From NCBI RefSeq assembly GCF_947087965.1, contig NZ_CAMUES010000001.1:124001-188000 (forward strand): DNA of 64,000 nt, given 5' to 3'. The notes beneath the pieces are model-generated. The model was not told where the DNA came from, ran no database searches, and saw nothing but the letters and a program-made list of their open reading frames with translations. Origin of the DNA: an uncultured Mobiluncus sp. (lineage in GTDB: Bacteria; Actinomycetota; Actinomycetes; Actinomycetales; Actinomycetaceae). The position numbers were made by a program, and so were the translations under genes. Positions 18,349 to 27,678 of this stretch are shown here, piece after piece (the stretch's first letter is position 1; each line of letters begins with the position of its first letter).

Positions 18349-20481
18349 GTGGCACTTGACGTGCTAACTGACCTTAAAAAGGTCCGCAACATTGGCATCA
18401 TGGCACACATCGATGCTGGTAAGACGACCACGACGGAACGCATCCTGTTCTACACCGGTATCAACTACAAAATCGGTGAAACGCACGATGGCGCTTCGAC
18501 TATGGACTGGATGGAACAGGAACAAGAACGCGGTATCACCATTACCTCCGCGGCTACGACCTGTTTTTGGAACAACAATCAGATCAATATCATCGACACT
18601 CCCGGACACGTGGACTTCACCGTTGAGGTGGAACGTTCCCTGCGCGTCCTTGACGGAGCGGTAGCGGTGTTTGACGGTAAGGAAGGCGTGGAACCGCAGT
18701 CCGAAACCGTGTGGCGCCAGGCTGACAAGTACAACGTGCCGCGTATCTGCTTCATCAACAAGATGGACAAGCTGGGCGCGGACTTCGACTTTTCGGTCCA
18801 GACCATCATTGACCGCTTGGGGGCTCGTCCGGTAGTGATGACTTTCCCGATGGGTGCGGAATCCGACTTTGTCGGCGTCGTTGACGTTTTGCGTCAGCAA
18901 GCCGTGTACTTCCCTGAGAAAGACGCCGACGGTAACGAAACCAAGGGCGCCGTTGTCGAGTACAAAGACATTCCCGCGGAATACCAGGACAAGGCCGCCA
19001 AGTATCTGGAGACCGCTACCGAAGAGGCTGCCGAGGCCAGCGATGAGCTGATGGAAGCCTACCTTGAGAACGGTGAACTGAGCGTTGACCAGATTAAGCA
19101 AGGAATCCGGGCGCGTACCGTCCGCTCCGAGATTTACCCGGTCTATGGCGGCTCCGCCTTTAAGAACAAGGGCGTGCAGCCCTGCTTGGATGGGGTTATC
19201 GACTACCTGCCCTGCCCGTTGGACGTGGAGGAGGTTCGCGGTTTCCGTCCCGGTCACGAGGATGAAGGCGAAACCGAATCCCGCAAGCCTGACGAGAACG
19301 AGCCGTTCGCCGCTTTGGCTTTCAAGGTGGCCGTGCACCCGTTCTATGGCAAGCTGACCTACGTGCGCGTGTACTCCGGGAAGGCCGAACAAGGCACCCA
19401 GATTTACAACTCCACTAAGGGAAAGAAAGAGCGCGTGGGCAAGCTGTTCCAGATGCACTCCAACCACGAAAACCCGGTGGAAGTTGCGCACGCTGGCCAC
19501 ATCTACGCCTTCATCGGCTTGAAGGAAACCACTACCGGCGACACGTTGTGCGCCATTGACAAGCCGATTGTGCTGGAATCCATGACCTTCCCCGAACCCG
19601 TGATTCACGTGGCGGTGGAACCGAAGTCAAAGGCCGACCAGGAAAAGATGGGTATCGCCATCCAGAAGCTGGCCGAAGAAGACCCGACCTTTACCGTGCG
19701 TTTGGACGAGGAAACCGGCCAGACCGTTATCGGCGGTATGGGCGAGTTGCACTTGGACATCATCGTGGACCGGATGAAGCGCGAGTTCAAGGTGGAAGCT
19801 AACGTCGGCAAGCCCATGGTGGCTTACCGCGAGACCATCAAGAAGAAGGTCGAGAAGGTCGAATACACCCACAAGAAGCAGACCGGTGGTTCCGGCCAGT
19901 TCGCGAAGGTGTTGGTCACGTTCGAACCGTTGAGCGAGGAAGAACGGGGCGAAGGCAAGACCTACGCTTTCGAAGACAAGGTCACCGGGGGACGCGTCCC
20001 GCGCGAATACATTCCTTCCGTTGACGCGGGCATCCAGGAAGCTATGGAATCCGGCGTTTTGGCCGGCTACCCGATGGTGGACGTGAAGGCGACGTTGGAG
20101 GACGGCGCTTATCACGAAGTCGACTCATCGGAAATGGCTTTCAAGATTGCCGGCAATATGGTGTTCAAGGAAGGCGCCAAGAAGGCGAACCCCGTCATCT
20201 TGGAACCCATCATGGATGTGGAAGTCCGCACCCCCGAGGAATACATGGGCGACGTCATCGGCGACCTGAATTCCCGCCGCGGCAACATTGCCTCCATGAA
20301 CGACGGCCAGGGCGTGAAGGTTATTCGCGCCAAGGTGCCGTTGTCAGAAATGTTTGGCTACATCGGCGACCTGCGTTCCAAGACCCAGGGCCGCGCGGTG
20401 TTCACCATGCAGTTCGATTCCTACGCCGAGGTTCCGCGTTCGATTTCCGAAGAAATCATCGCCAACAACCGCGGTGCATAA
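18349..20481 (+). CDS. fusA: Elongation factor G
   Basis: GTPase that drives translocation, 710 residues. G1 is AHIDAGKTTTTERIL, G3 DTPGHVDFTVEVERSLRVLDGAV and G4 NKMDKLGADF. Domains II-V are complete to the C-terminal SMFGYIGDLRS-type region (MFGYIGDLRSKTQGRA). GTG start at 18349 behind GAAGGGACAC, 100 bases after rpsG. Confidence 0.98.
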   Translation: MALDVLTDLKKVRNIGIMAHIDAGKTTTTERILFYTGINYKIGETHDGASTMDWMEQEQERGITITSAATTCFWNNNQINIIDTPGHVDFTVEVERSLRVLDGAVAVFDGKEGVEPQSETVWRQADKYNVPRICFINKMDKLGADFDFSVQTIIDRLGARPVVMTFPMGAESDFVGVVDVLRQQAVYFPEKDADGNETKGAVVEYKDIPAEYQDKAAKYLETATEEAAEASDELMEAYLENGELSVDQIKQGIRARTVRSEIYPVYGGSAFKNKGVQPCLDGVIDYLPCPLDVEEVRGFRPGHEDEGETESRKPDENEPFAALAFKVAVHPFYGKLTYVRVYSGKAEQGTQIYNSTKGKKERVGKLFQMHSNHENPVEVAHAGHIYAFIGLKETTTGDTLCAIDKPIVLESMTFPEPVIHVAVEPKSKADQEKMGIAIQKLAEEDPTFTVRLDEETGQTVIGGMGELHLDIIVDRMKREFKVEANVGKPMVAYRETIKKKVEKVEYTHKKQTGGSGQFAKVLVTFEPLSEEERGEGKTYAFEDKVTGGRVPREYIPSVDAGIQEAMESGVLAGYPMVDVKATLEDGAYHEVDSSEMAFKIAGNMVFKEGAKKANPVILEPIMDVEVRTPEEYMGDVIGDLNSRRGNIASMNDGQGVKVIRAKVPLSEMFGYIGDLRSKTQGRAVFTMQFDSYAEVPRSISEEIIANNRGA

Positions 20482-20501
20482 GGGTTCTTTTCCTTTTTGG
20501 C

Positions 20502-20551
20502 AGTGTCCCCGGCGCGTAGCCGGGTGCGTCTCGAAAGCCGCTGGGGACACT
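20502..20551 (+). terminator. Hairpin between fusA and tuf
   Basis: AGTGTCCCC (20502-20510) pairs perfectly with GGGGACACT (20543-20551), with further inner pairing in the CCGGCGCGTAGCCGG stretch. There is no T-run after it, so it may be an RNA-processing or partial-attenuation element rather than a full terminator. Confidence 0.5.
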
Positions 20552-20690
20552 CCAGGAAAAACCCGCAAAAATCCGCAAGAAGAAAAATCAAGAAAAACCC
20601 AGGTAGGAAAATCCGTAAGATAGTGGTAATCTGACATCTGCTTATTTATTACGGAGCAAAACTACCTAAAGTCCAGGAGGAAAGAAAGAA

Positions 20691-21887
20691 GTGGCACAAG
20701 GCACTTATACTCATGACAAGCCGCACGTTAACGTCGGCACCATTGGTCACGTTGACCACGGCAAGACTACTTTGACTGCAGCTATCACCAAGGTGTTGGC
20801 TGACAAGTATCCGGATTTGCCCGCAAACAAGTTCACCCCCTTCGATCAGGTGGATAACGCTCCGGAGGAACGTCAGCGCGGCATCACCATCAACGTTTCT
20901 CACGTTGAATACGAAACCCCCAACCGTCACTACGCTCACGTGGACGCCCCTGGCCACGCCGACTACATCAAGAACATGATTACCGGCGCTGCGCAAATGG
21001 ACGGCGCTATCCTCGTGGTGGCTGCCACTGACGGCCCGATGGCTCAGACCAAGGAGCACATCCTGTTGGCCAAGCAGGTCGGCGTGCCTTCCATCCTGGT
21101 CGCTCTGAACAAGTGCGATTCCCCGGATGTGGACGAAGACATGCTGGAAATCGTGGAGGACGAAATCCGCGAAGACCTGGAGAAGCAGGGCTTCGACCGC
21201 GACTGCCCGATCATCCACCTTTCCGCTCTGAAGGCTCTGGAAGGCGACGCCGAGTGGACCAAGAAGGTTGAAGAGCTCGTGGAAGCGGTTGACACCTACA
21301 TTCCTGAGCCTGTTCGTGACCTCGACAAGCCGTTCTTGATGCCTATCGAAGACGTCTTCACCATTACCGGCCGCGGCACCGTGGTGACCGGTCGTGTGGA
21401 GCGCGGCAAGCTGCCGTTGAACGCCGAAGTCGAAATCGTGGGCATCCGTCCGACGCAAAAGACCACCGTTACCGGTATCGAAATGTTCCACAAGTCCATG
21501 GACGAGGCCTACGCCGGCGAGAACTGTGGTCTGTTGCTGCGCGGCACCAAGCGTGAAGATGTGGAGCGCGGCCAGGTTATCTGCATTCCTGGTTCCGTGA
21601 CCCCGCACACCAAGTTCGAGGGCAAGGTCTACATCTTGAAGAAGGATGAAGGCGGACGTCACAAGTCCTTCTACGATGGCTACCGCCCGCAGTTCTTCTT
21701 CCGCACCACCGACGTAACCGGTGTTATCCACCTGCCCGAAGGCACCGAAATGGTTATGCCTGGCGATACCACTGAAATCAGCGTGGAGCTGATTCAGCCC
21801 ATCGCTATGGAAGAAGGCCTCGGCTTCGCTATCCGCGAAGGCGGCCGTACCGTTGGTTCCGGCAAGGTGACCAAGATTATCGCGTAA
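20691..21887 (+). CDS. tuf: Elongation factor Tu
   Basis: GTPase that delivers aminoacyl-tRNA to the ribosome, 398 residues. GHVDHGKTTLTAAI, DAPGHADYIKNMITGAAQMDGAILVV and NKCD are intact, and the C-terminus ends GGRTVGSGKVTKIIA. GTG start at 20691 with a strong AGGAGGAAAG ribosome binding site. It is separated from fusA by 209 bases containing a hairpin and probably an additional promoter. Confidence 0.98.
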   Translation: MAQGTYTHDKPHVNVGTIGHVDHGKTTLTAAITKVLADKYPDLPANKFTPFDQVDNAPEERQRGITINVSHVEYETPNRHYAHVDAPGHADYIKNMITGAAQMDGAILVVAATDGPMAQTKEHILLAKQVGVPSILVALNKCDSPDVDEDMLEIVEDEIREDLEKQGFDRDCPIIHLSALKALEGDAEWTKKVEELVEAVDTYIPEPVRDLDKPFLMPIEDVFTITGRGTVVTGRVERGKLPLNAEVEIVGIRPTQKTTVTGIEMFHKSMDEAYAGENCGLLLRGTKREDVERGQVICIPGSVTPHTKFEGKVYILKKDEGGRHKSFYDGYRPQFFFRTTDVTGVIHLPEGTEMVMPGDTTEISVELIQPIAMEEGLGFAIREGGRTVGSGKVTKIIA

Positions 21888-21910
21888 TTACCTACGGTCA
21901 ATTACACAGC

Positions 21911-21942
21911 GGTGGGCAGGAAACATCGGTTTCCTGCCCACC
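21911..21942 (+). terminator. Terminator of the str operon
   Basis: Perfect 14-bp stem GGTGGGCAGGAAAC / GTTTCCTGCCCACC with a 4-base loop, 24 bases after the tuf stop. The following sequence (TTGCTATAAA) is only moderately T-rich. Confidence 0.75.
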
Positions 21943-21995
21943 TTGCTATAAAGCGAGAGAACCCGGCAAAGGTCCTCATCGCTTCCCGGCTTGGC

Positions 21996-22001
21996 TATAA
22001 T
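21996..22001 (+). promoter_or_regulatory. Consensus -10 box upstream of the pseudo-dehydrogenase pair
   Basis: TATAAT at 21996-22001 is an exact -10 match 48 bases before the GTG at 22050. I see no good -35 at standard spacing. Confidence 0.4.
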
Positions 22002-22049
22002 TCAAAAAGCTGTTCGTAACTTACGATTGTCGTACAGGGAGGGGTTGCA

Positions 22050-23672
22050 GTGCATTCCGATGTCTTGGATGACAGATTTTTTGCCACCCTGGCAGAATTT
22101 TTGTCCTGGATGCACGGTCCTCGCAAAGACGTGGTCGATGTGGAATCCGGACGGTTACTGACCCGGGTTGCTACGGCTTCCCCCGAAGATGCCCAGGAAT
22201 CTTTGATGACGGTGCAGGCTGCACAGGTAGTCTGGACCGAGATGGGGCCCTATGGGCGCGCCAAAGTTTTAGCCCGATTTTCCCAGTTAGTGTGGAAGTA
22301 CCAAAACGAGATGGTTGCCCTGTCGCAAATGCTCAGCGGCAAATCAATAATTGATGCCCACGAAGAGTTCCTCGATGTTTTATCCACCGCGCGAAACATC
22401 AAATTTTGTAGCCGTAGGCTGGGTAAACACCGAGCTGGGAGGGGAGTGCTACCCGGTTCGCGATGGCGTGTTTACCAGCGGCCCTTGGGTATAGTAGGAA
22501 TTTTCACGTCACCTGACTGGCCGCTTTCTTCAATCAACGATGTCCTGCAGGCGATTGCGGCGGGCAATGCGGTCGTCAACTTTGTGACCCCCCAGGCGGC
22601 CTTGGGTGCCGTACTGATGCACGCTATGTTGGTTGATGCCGGAATGCCTTATGGTTTGTGGAAGATTATTCCTGACACAACTTCAAAAGCGGGGCGTGCC
22701 GTCATTCCCGGTCTGGATATGGTTACGGTTTTAGGCTCGGAAAAGCTGGGACGCAGGATTTCGAGAGTTTGCCAGGAATACCGGGTTCCTTTCAAGGGTT
22801 TCCTGCAAGTGCTAAACGTTGGTGTGATTTGTGAAGATTGCCGTTTTGATCATGCGGTTCGGGCGATGGCCCGCGCTGGTTTACAAAACGCGGGACAAAC
22901 CGTAAACAGTGCCGAAGTCATCTGGGTGCAGGAATCAATTTTTGATTACTTTAAACTTGCTTTGAAAGATTTTGTGTCAGACCAGGTCACCATTGGTTCT
23001 CTGGATTCTGCTGACACGACCTTGGGTGCTATGTTGACACCGCAGCGGGCGCAAACCATCCAGGAGCTGGTGGACGACGCGGTCCAACGAGGAGCTGAGC
23101 TAGTCTTAGGCGGCAGCACCGCCCCGGACTTGGGGCCGTCCTTCTTTGAACCTACCATCCTCGCCAGAGTGCCGCAGGATGCCGCAATTTGTGCAAGTGA
23201 GCTTCACGGTCCCCTCATCTATCTGCAACCTTTCCAGGACCTCACGGAAGTATCACGCTTCTTGGGCACGTCACGGCACAGTTACTGTATCTATCTGTTC
23301 ACTGAATCCGAGTTCATGATGCGCGATTTCATCCAAGCGGCAGACGGCGCAGCGGTAATCATCAACGACTCCTACATGAGTTTGTACTCGACGTGGCAAG
23401 CTCCGATTCAGGGCATCAGGAGTACCGGCTCCGGCATCCGTCACGGGGTGGAGTCGATTTTGCAGTATTCCCGCGTTCAATCCGTGGCGAGGCAGGAAGG
23501 CCATCCCTGGATTTCAAACGACCTCCAGCCGGGAAACCGGATGGAACGGTGGAGCTTTTTCTCTAGCCGCGCCGCAGTGATTGCCTCGATTCTGTTCACG
23601 GATACCGTGATTGCTTATGCGTGGCGCAACCTGCGGCACCACATTAAGAATCGGATTCACGGCCCGGTATAG
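22050..23672 (+). CDS. Aldehyde-dehydrogenase-fold protein lacking catalytic residues (copy 1)
   Basis: 540 residues with the overall ALDH superfamily plan: a cofactor-binding half with GNAVVNFVTPQAALG and VLGSEKLGRR, then NAGQTVNS in the catalytic half, SELHGPLIYL and a C-terminal GSGIRHGVE. The catalytic Cys of the usual NAGQxC motif is Val (V285). The general-base Glu of LELGGK is Phe by my alignment (F251). The PWNFP Asn becomes Asp (SPDWP), and the KPSE Lys is not present. A hydrophobic stretch near the C-terminus (about 505-522, AAVIASILFTDTVIAYAW), followed by a basic end, could touch the membrane. Probably a pseudoenzyme. GTG start behind AGGGAGGGG. It is paralogous to the next gene. 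Confidence 0.85.
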   Translation: MHSDVLDDRFFATLAEFLSWMHGPRKDVVDVESGRLLTRVATASPEDAQESLMTVQAAQVVWTEMGPYGRAKVLARFSQLVWKYQNEMVALSQMLSGKSIIDAHEEFLDVLSTARNIKFCSRRLGKHRAGRGVLPGSRWRVYQRPLGIVGIFTSPDWPLSSINDVLQAIAAGNAVVNFVTPQAALGAVLMHAMLVDAGMPYGLWKIIPDTTSKAGRAVIPGLDMVTVLGSEKLGRRISRVCQEYRVPFKGFLQVLNVGVICEDCRFDHAVRAMARAGLQNAGQTVNSAEVIWVQESIFDYFKLALKDFVSDQVTIGSLDSADTTLGAMLTPQRAQTIQELVDDAVQRGAELVLGGSTAPDLGPSFFEPTILARVPQDAAICASELHGPLIYLQPFQDLTEVSRFLGTSRHSYCIYLFTESEFMMRDFIQAADGAAVIINDSYMSLYSTWQAPIQGIRSTGSGIRHGVESILQYSRVQSVARQEGHPWISNDLQPGNRMERWSFFSSRAAVIASILFTDTVIAYAWRNLRHHIKNRIHGPV

Positions 23673-23764
23673 AACCGCTTTCGTTTTCGCTGCGCCCGAG
23701 TGGCAACGGATTCGGACAAACTGGAGAAAACTAACCATTAGATTACGATTAGGAAGGAGGAGAC

Positions 23765-25390
23765 ATGGAATACCCCAAGGGTATCGACGACAAGTTCATG
23801 ACAGCCCTGCTCATTGCCGGTCGTGGCGAGAGCGGTGATGATGTCCCGGTTTACAACGTCCAGACTTGGGAACCCTTCGGAACCCTGCATCGCTCCACCT
23901 TCTCTGATGGAGAACTATCCGTGCTTCGGGCTCATGCCGTGAGCGAACAGTGGTCACAAGAGAGCTTTTACACGCGTTCCCGGATTCTGTACCGATTCTT
24001 GCGTCAAGTTGTGCGCTATTACGAGCCGATTATCGGGCTCAACCAGCTGTTGAGCGGGAAATCCTGGTTGGACGCTTCCTCAGAGTATTTTTATATGATT
24101 ACCCAGGTACGGGGCATTAAGCGAAATTTGAGGTATCTGTGGAAACCCCGCCGGGGTGGAGGTGCGGTACCGAGGTCCACCTATCGGGTCTGGTATCGTC
24201 CCATGGGGGTAGTGGGGATGTTCACTTCCGCAGACAATCCAATTTCGATGGTCTGCGATATTTTGAACCCTATTATGGCCGGTAACGCGGTGGTCAATTT
24301 TGTGACTCCTCAGGCGACTCTGGGAGCCTTGTTGATGAAAGCGGTGCTGGTGGACGCCGGGATGCCCGCAGACGTGTGGCGCATCGTGGTTTCGGAATCT
24401 TCACAGTTCGGGATGCAGTTCATTCCGGCCCTCGACTATGTTTCGGCCATCGGACCGAACCGGATGTGTCAAAAAATCTCGATGGAGTGTGCGCGTCACT
24501 CGGTGCCTATATCTTGCTTTGGAGGGGTTAAAAACATCGCTTTGGTGATGGATGACGCGAAACTGTGGGATGCGGCGAAAGCCTGCGCCCGTTCGGCTTT
24601 TCTGAACGCCGGCCAATCTACAAACTCTGTCGAGATTATTTTTGTGCATGAATCAGTGCGAGAACCGTTTGAACAGATGATGCTCCAATATACCCATGAG
24701 CAGATTCGGGTCGGGCGATTCGTGGATCGACACGCCACTATGGGCTCCATGCTGTACCCGGGCCGAGTCAAGAATTGTGAAAAAGTAGTGAAACTGGCTC
24801 GTGAGAACGGCGCCCGGGTACTGACGGGTTCGCATCCGCGTCCCGAGATTAGCCCAACTTTCTTTGAACCGACCATCGTGGCGGATCTGCCTCCTGATTT
24901 GGAACTTCTGGAAACGGAAGTGTATGGACCGGTAGTGGCGTTGCTAACCTTCAAAGACATTGCGAACGTGGTGCGCCTGGTAACGGGGTCACGAGTGATT
25001 GACTCCGCCGCTGTCTTTACTCGCGACATCGATTTCGTGCGGAACCTGATTAACAATGCAGAGTTTGCCACAGTTAGCGTCAACGACGCGTACTTCTCAA
25101 TGGATATGTCGTGGAAGGCGCCGATTCAGGGCAAAGGTGAGAGCGGCCAGGGGATTCGTCATGGTCTGGAAGCAATTTTGCAATACACCCAGGTATTTTC
25201 GGCCGCGCGTTTGAAGTCCATTTCCTGGGTGCCGAAAGACTGGCGTACCGGAAACTGGACGGAACGCCTGACTTTCTGGTTTATGGGGTTATATTCCTGG
25301 CTGTCGCGTAACGTTACCGATACCGTGGTCGCGGATGGAATCAGGAGTTTCTTCCGGTGGATACGAGACCGATTCGTCGGCCCAGTGTAA
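23765..25390 (+). CDS. Aldehyde-dehydrogenase-fold protein lacking catalytic residues (copy 2)
   Basis: 541 residues, colinear with and similar to the upstream protein (shared GNAVVNFVTPQA, VDAGMP, FFEPTI, APIQG and a C-terminal GPV). It too lacks the ALDH catalytic Cys (NAGQSTNS, T286) and Glu (F252). The position equivalent to E399 (TEVYGPV) is kept. A hydrophobic/aromatic segment (FWFMGLYSWLS) and basic residues end the chain. Strong ribosome binding site AGGAAGGAGG. The two genes probably form an operon (92-base gap) and perhaps a heteromer. Oxidation of an aldehyde by the usual thiohemiacetal route is not expected; substrate and role are unknown. Confidence 0.85.
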   Translation: MEYPKGIDDKFMTALLIAGRGESGDDVPVYNVQTWEPFGTLHRSTFSDGELSVLRAHAVSEQWSQESFYTRSRILYRFLRQVVRYYEPIIGLNQLLSGKSWLDASSEYFYMITQVRGIKRNLRYLWKPRRGGGAVPRSTYRVWYRPMGVVGMFTSADNPISMVCDILNPIMAGNAVVNFVTPQATLGALLMKAVLVDAGMPADVWRIVVSESSQFGMQFIPALDYVSAIGPNRMCQKISMECARHSVPISCFGGVKNIALVMDDAKLWDAAKACARSAFLNAGQSTNSVEIIFVHESVREPFEQMMLQYTHEQIRVGRFVDRHATMGSMLYPGRVKNCEKVVKLARENGARVLTGSHPRPEISPTFFEPTIVADLPPDLELLETEVYGPVVALLTFKDIANVVRLVTGSRVIDSAAVFTRDIDFVRNLINNAEFATVSVNDAYFSMDMSWKAPIQGKGESGQGIRHGLEAILQYTQVFSAARLKSISWVPKDWRTGNWTERLTFWFMGLYSWLSRNVTDTVVADGIRSFFRWIRDRFVGPV

Positions 25391-25513
25391 CCTTTCGCTT
25401 TCTAGCTAGGTTTCCTTCACCTCCTTCAGTTCGATATGCGAGACGAGTTTTTTTCAAAACGTGAATAGCGCTATGGTGAGTTTCATTATTGGCCAAAACG
25501 AAGGATTTTCCGG

Positions 25514-26500
25514 ATGCGTAGAATAATTGCTTCAATAGTTGTCGGTATGGCCGCTTTGGCGCTGGCGGGTTGTTCCTCTACAGGAGCCACCCAGGGAGGT
25601 GCTACCGACGGCGAGGGCAAATACAGAGTCGCTATTGCTCAGTACGCCAGTTTCCCACCCTTGGACGAGGCAGTAGCCGGGTTTAAATCCGCTTTAAGCG
25701 AAGCTGGGCTGGATGTCACCTATGACGTTTCCAATGCCCAAGGTGACCAGACTAACGTGAACTCCATCGCCTCCAAGTATGCTGCGGGCGATTACGATTT
25801 GGTGTTTGCTATCGCCACCCCCATGGCTCAGTCCATCGCCCAAAACGTGGTAGATACCCCGGTACTGTTTACCGCGGTGACAGACCCGGTGGGCGCGGAA
25901 CTGGTGAAGACTAACGAAGCGCCGGGTTACAACGTGACCGGCACTACGGATATGAATCCGGTAGCGAAACAGATTGACCTGGTCAAACAAGTGATTCCTG
26001 GTGCTCACAAGGTTGGCGTTATCTATTCTTCTGGGGAAGTAAACTCGCAGGTACAAGTCAAATTGGCGAAAGCTGAAGCTAAGAAGCAAGGTCTGGAGGT
26101 TGTGGAAAAAACCATCACCAATACCGCCGAAGTTCAGCAGGCCGCCCAGACCTTGACCGGAGTCGATGCCATTTTCGTTCCTACCGATAACACCGTGGTA
26201 GCCGCGTTGGATTCCGTGCTGCAGGTGGCAGAGGAAAAGGGCATCCTCACGGTGGCTGGTGAGTCCAGTTCGGTCAATAACGGTGCGGCTTTGACGCTAG
26301 GTCTGGATTACACAACCTTGGGCCATCAGACCGGAGAAATGGCGGTGAAGATCTTAAAGGGCGAGGCTAAACCTGAAACTATGCCGGTAGAAGCCCAAAA
26401 GACACCGTTACTGGTGATAAACCCGGAGGCCGCCAAGAAGCAGGGACACCCGATTCCCGCTGAGCTTTTGGATAAAGCCGACAAGGTGGTCTACCAGTAA
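25514..26500 (+). CDS. ABC transporter substrate-binding lipoprotein (TrpX-type)
   Basis: 328 residues. Signal peptide with lipobox ALAGC (Cys about residue 19), then a Ser/Thr/Gly linker. The mature protein matches the PF04392 ABC_sub_bind pattern (VAIAQYASFPPLDEAVAGF, FAIATPMAQSIAQN, PVLFTAVTDPVGAELV, IFVPTDNTVVAALDSV). Members with BPD_transp_2 permeases include tryptophan/tyrosine importers of Gram-positives, so aromatic amino acid uptake is a reasonable guess, not a proof. First gene of the three-gene importer. Confidence 0.85.
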   Translation: MRRIIASIVVGMAALALAGCSSTGATQGGATDGEGKYRVAIAQYASFPPLDEAVAGFKSALSEAGLDVTYDVSNAQGDQTNVNSIASKYAAGDYDLVFAIATPMAQSIAQNVVDTPVLFTAVTDPVGAELVKTNEAPGYNVTGTTDMNPVAKQIDLVKQVIPGAHKVGVIYSSGEVNSQVQVKLAKAEAKKQGLEVVEKTITNTAEVQQAAQTLTGVDAIFVPTDNTVVAALDSVLQVAEEKGILTVAGESSSVNNGAALTLGLDYTTLGHQTGEMAVKILKGEAKPETMPVEAQKTPLLVINPEAAKKQGHPIPAELLDKADKVVYQ

Positions 26501-26514
26501 CCGAAGTGCTTAGA

Positions 26515-26551
26515 CAACAGCCCATCCTGACGGAAGCGGGGTGGGCTGTTG
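26515..26551 (+). terminator. Hairpin between binding-protein and permease genes
   Basis: A 13-bp stem (CAACAGCCCATCC with GGGTGGGCTGTTG, one G-T pair) begins 14 bases after the binding-protein stop. No T-run follows, so it is better read as a 3'-stabilising or partial-termination element that would give more binding protein than permease. Confidence 0.55.
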
Positions 26552-26685
26552 CGATGTTGGAAACGCGCAGGTTTCCGTGGTTCTATTTTGGTGGGGATAT
26601 CAGGCTAGTGTTTTAATAGGTGGGTGAGCCACCCCGAAAACGTAACCGGGGAACCTTGTGAATACACGTAAGGATTTGAAAGAAC

Positions 26686-27675
26686 ATGATTGGTGCGGTG
26701 GAACTGGGTCTCATCTATGGATTGATGGCCTTGGGGGTGTACCTCACATTCAGAATCCTCGATTTCGCCGATTTGACGATTGATTCGAGTTTTACCACTG
26801 GAGCGGCAGCTTGCGCGGTAGTTATCCTCGGCGGAGGCAGCCCGTGGCTGGGAACCTTGGCAGGATTCGCGGTGGGATTGATTGCCGGGCTGATTACCGG
26901 CTTACTGAATACGGCGGGGAAAATTCACCCACTGCTGGCGGGGATATTGACCCAGATTGGTTTGTATTCGGTGAACTTGCGTATCATGGGCAAATCCAAC
27001 CTGCCGTTTCGGCGTGAAGAATCGCTGTTTACGCCGCTGCGGGAGGCAAATCTGGTGGGGACGTGGGTCAGCGTAGCGATTCTGCTGGTGGTCCTGATGG
27101 TAGCCTGCGGGATAGTCGTGTGGTTCCTGTCCACCAATCTGGGGTTGGCTTTGCGCGCCACTGGGGATAACGAAGAAATGGCGCGCGCCCAAGGGGTGAA
27201 CACCGACTTGGCCAAACTGGTCGGCCTGGCGCTGTCCAACGGCTTGGTGGCGCTGTCCGGTGCTCTCATCGCCCAATATCAAGGCTTCGCGGATATTTCT
27301 ATGGGCATCGGGTTGATTATTGCCGGTTTAGCCTCGGTTATCATCGGCACCGCGCTCATTCCCACCGGACGCATCTGGATGGCCGTGTTGGCAGTAGTGG
27401 GCGGCTCTGTCGTGTATCGCGTCATTATTCAAGCCGCCTTGATGATTCCGGGATTCAACCCCAACGACATGAAACTGTTGAGCGCCATCATCGTGGTAGT
27501 GTTCCTCATTGCCCCGCGGTGGAGAGGTTTTCTTTCGTGGCAAAAGAACCATCCCATTGCGGAGTTCTCCGGGGTGCAGCCCTGGGACACCGCTGACGCT
27601 GAGGAACTCGACTCCGGTGATACCCGCCCGGCGGATAAACATATCACCAAACGGACCCGACGGAAGGGGCTGTGA
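26686..27675 (+). CDS. ABC transporter permease (TrpY-type)
   Basis: 329 residues of the branched-chain/monosaccharide-type permease fold (BPD_transp_2) with about eight hydrophobic segments. DLTIDSSFTTGAA near the start and NLGLALRATGDNEEMARAQGVN (the coupling-loop region) are characteristic of the permeases paired with PF04392 binding proteins. The polar C-terminal tail is cytoplasmic. It ends 3 bases before the ATPase gene. Confidence 0.9.
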   Translation: MIGAVELGLIYGLMALGVYLTFRILDFADLTIDSSFTTGAAACAVVILGGGSPWLGTLAGFAVGLIAGLITGLLNTAGKIHPLLAGILTQIGLYSVNLRIMGKSNLPFRREESLFTPLREANLVGTWVSVAILLVVLMVACGIVVWFLSTNLGLALRATGDNEEMARAQGVNTDLAKLVGLALSNGLVALSGALIAQYQGFADISMGIGLIIAGLASVIIGTALIPTGRIWMAVLAVVGGSVVYRVIIQAALMIPGFNPNDMKLLSAIIVVVFLIAPRWRGFLSWQKNHPIAEFSGVQPWDTADAEELDSGDTRPADKHITKRTRRKGL

Positions 27676-27678
27676 ACC

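Noticed and set aside
18364..19608. Minus-strand open frame opposite fusA
   Set aside because: A shadow of a highly expressed gene with strong codon bias; no motif and no ribosome binding site.
26590..26685. Possible riboswitch before the importer permease (GGTGGGTGAGCCACC and CCCCG/CGGGG pairs)
   Set aside because: The pairs are short and match no riboswitch class I know.
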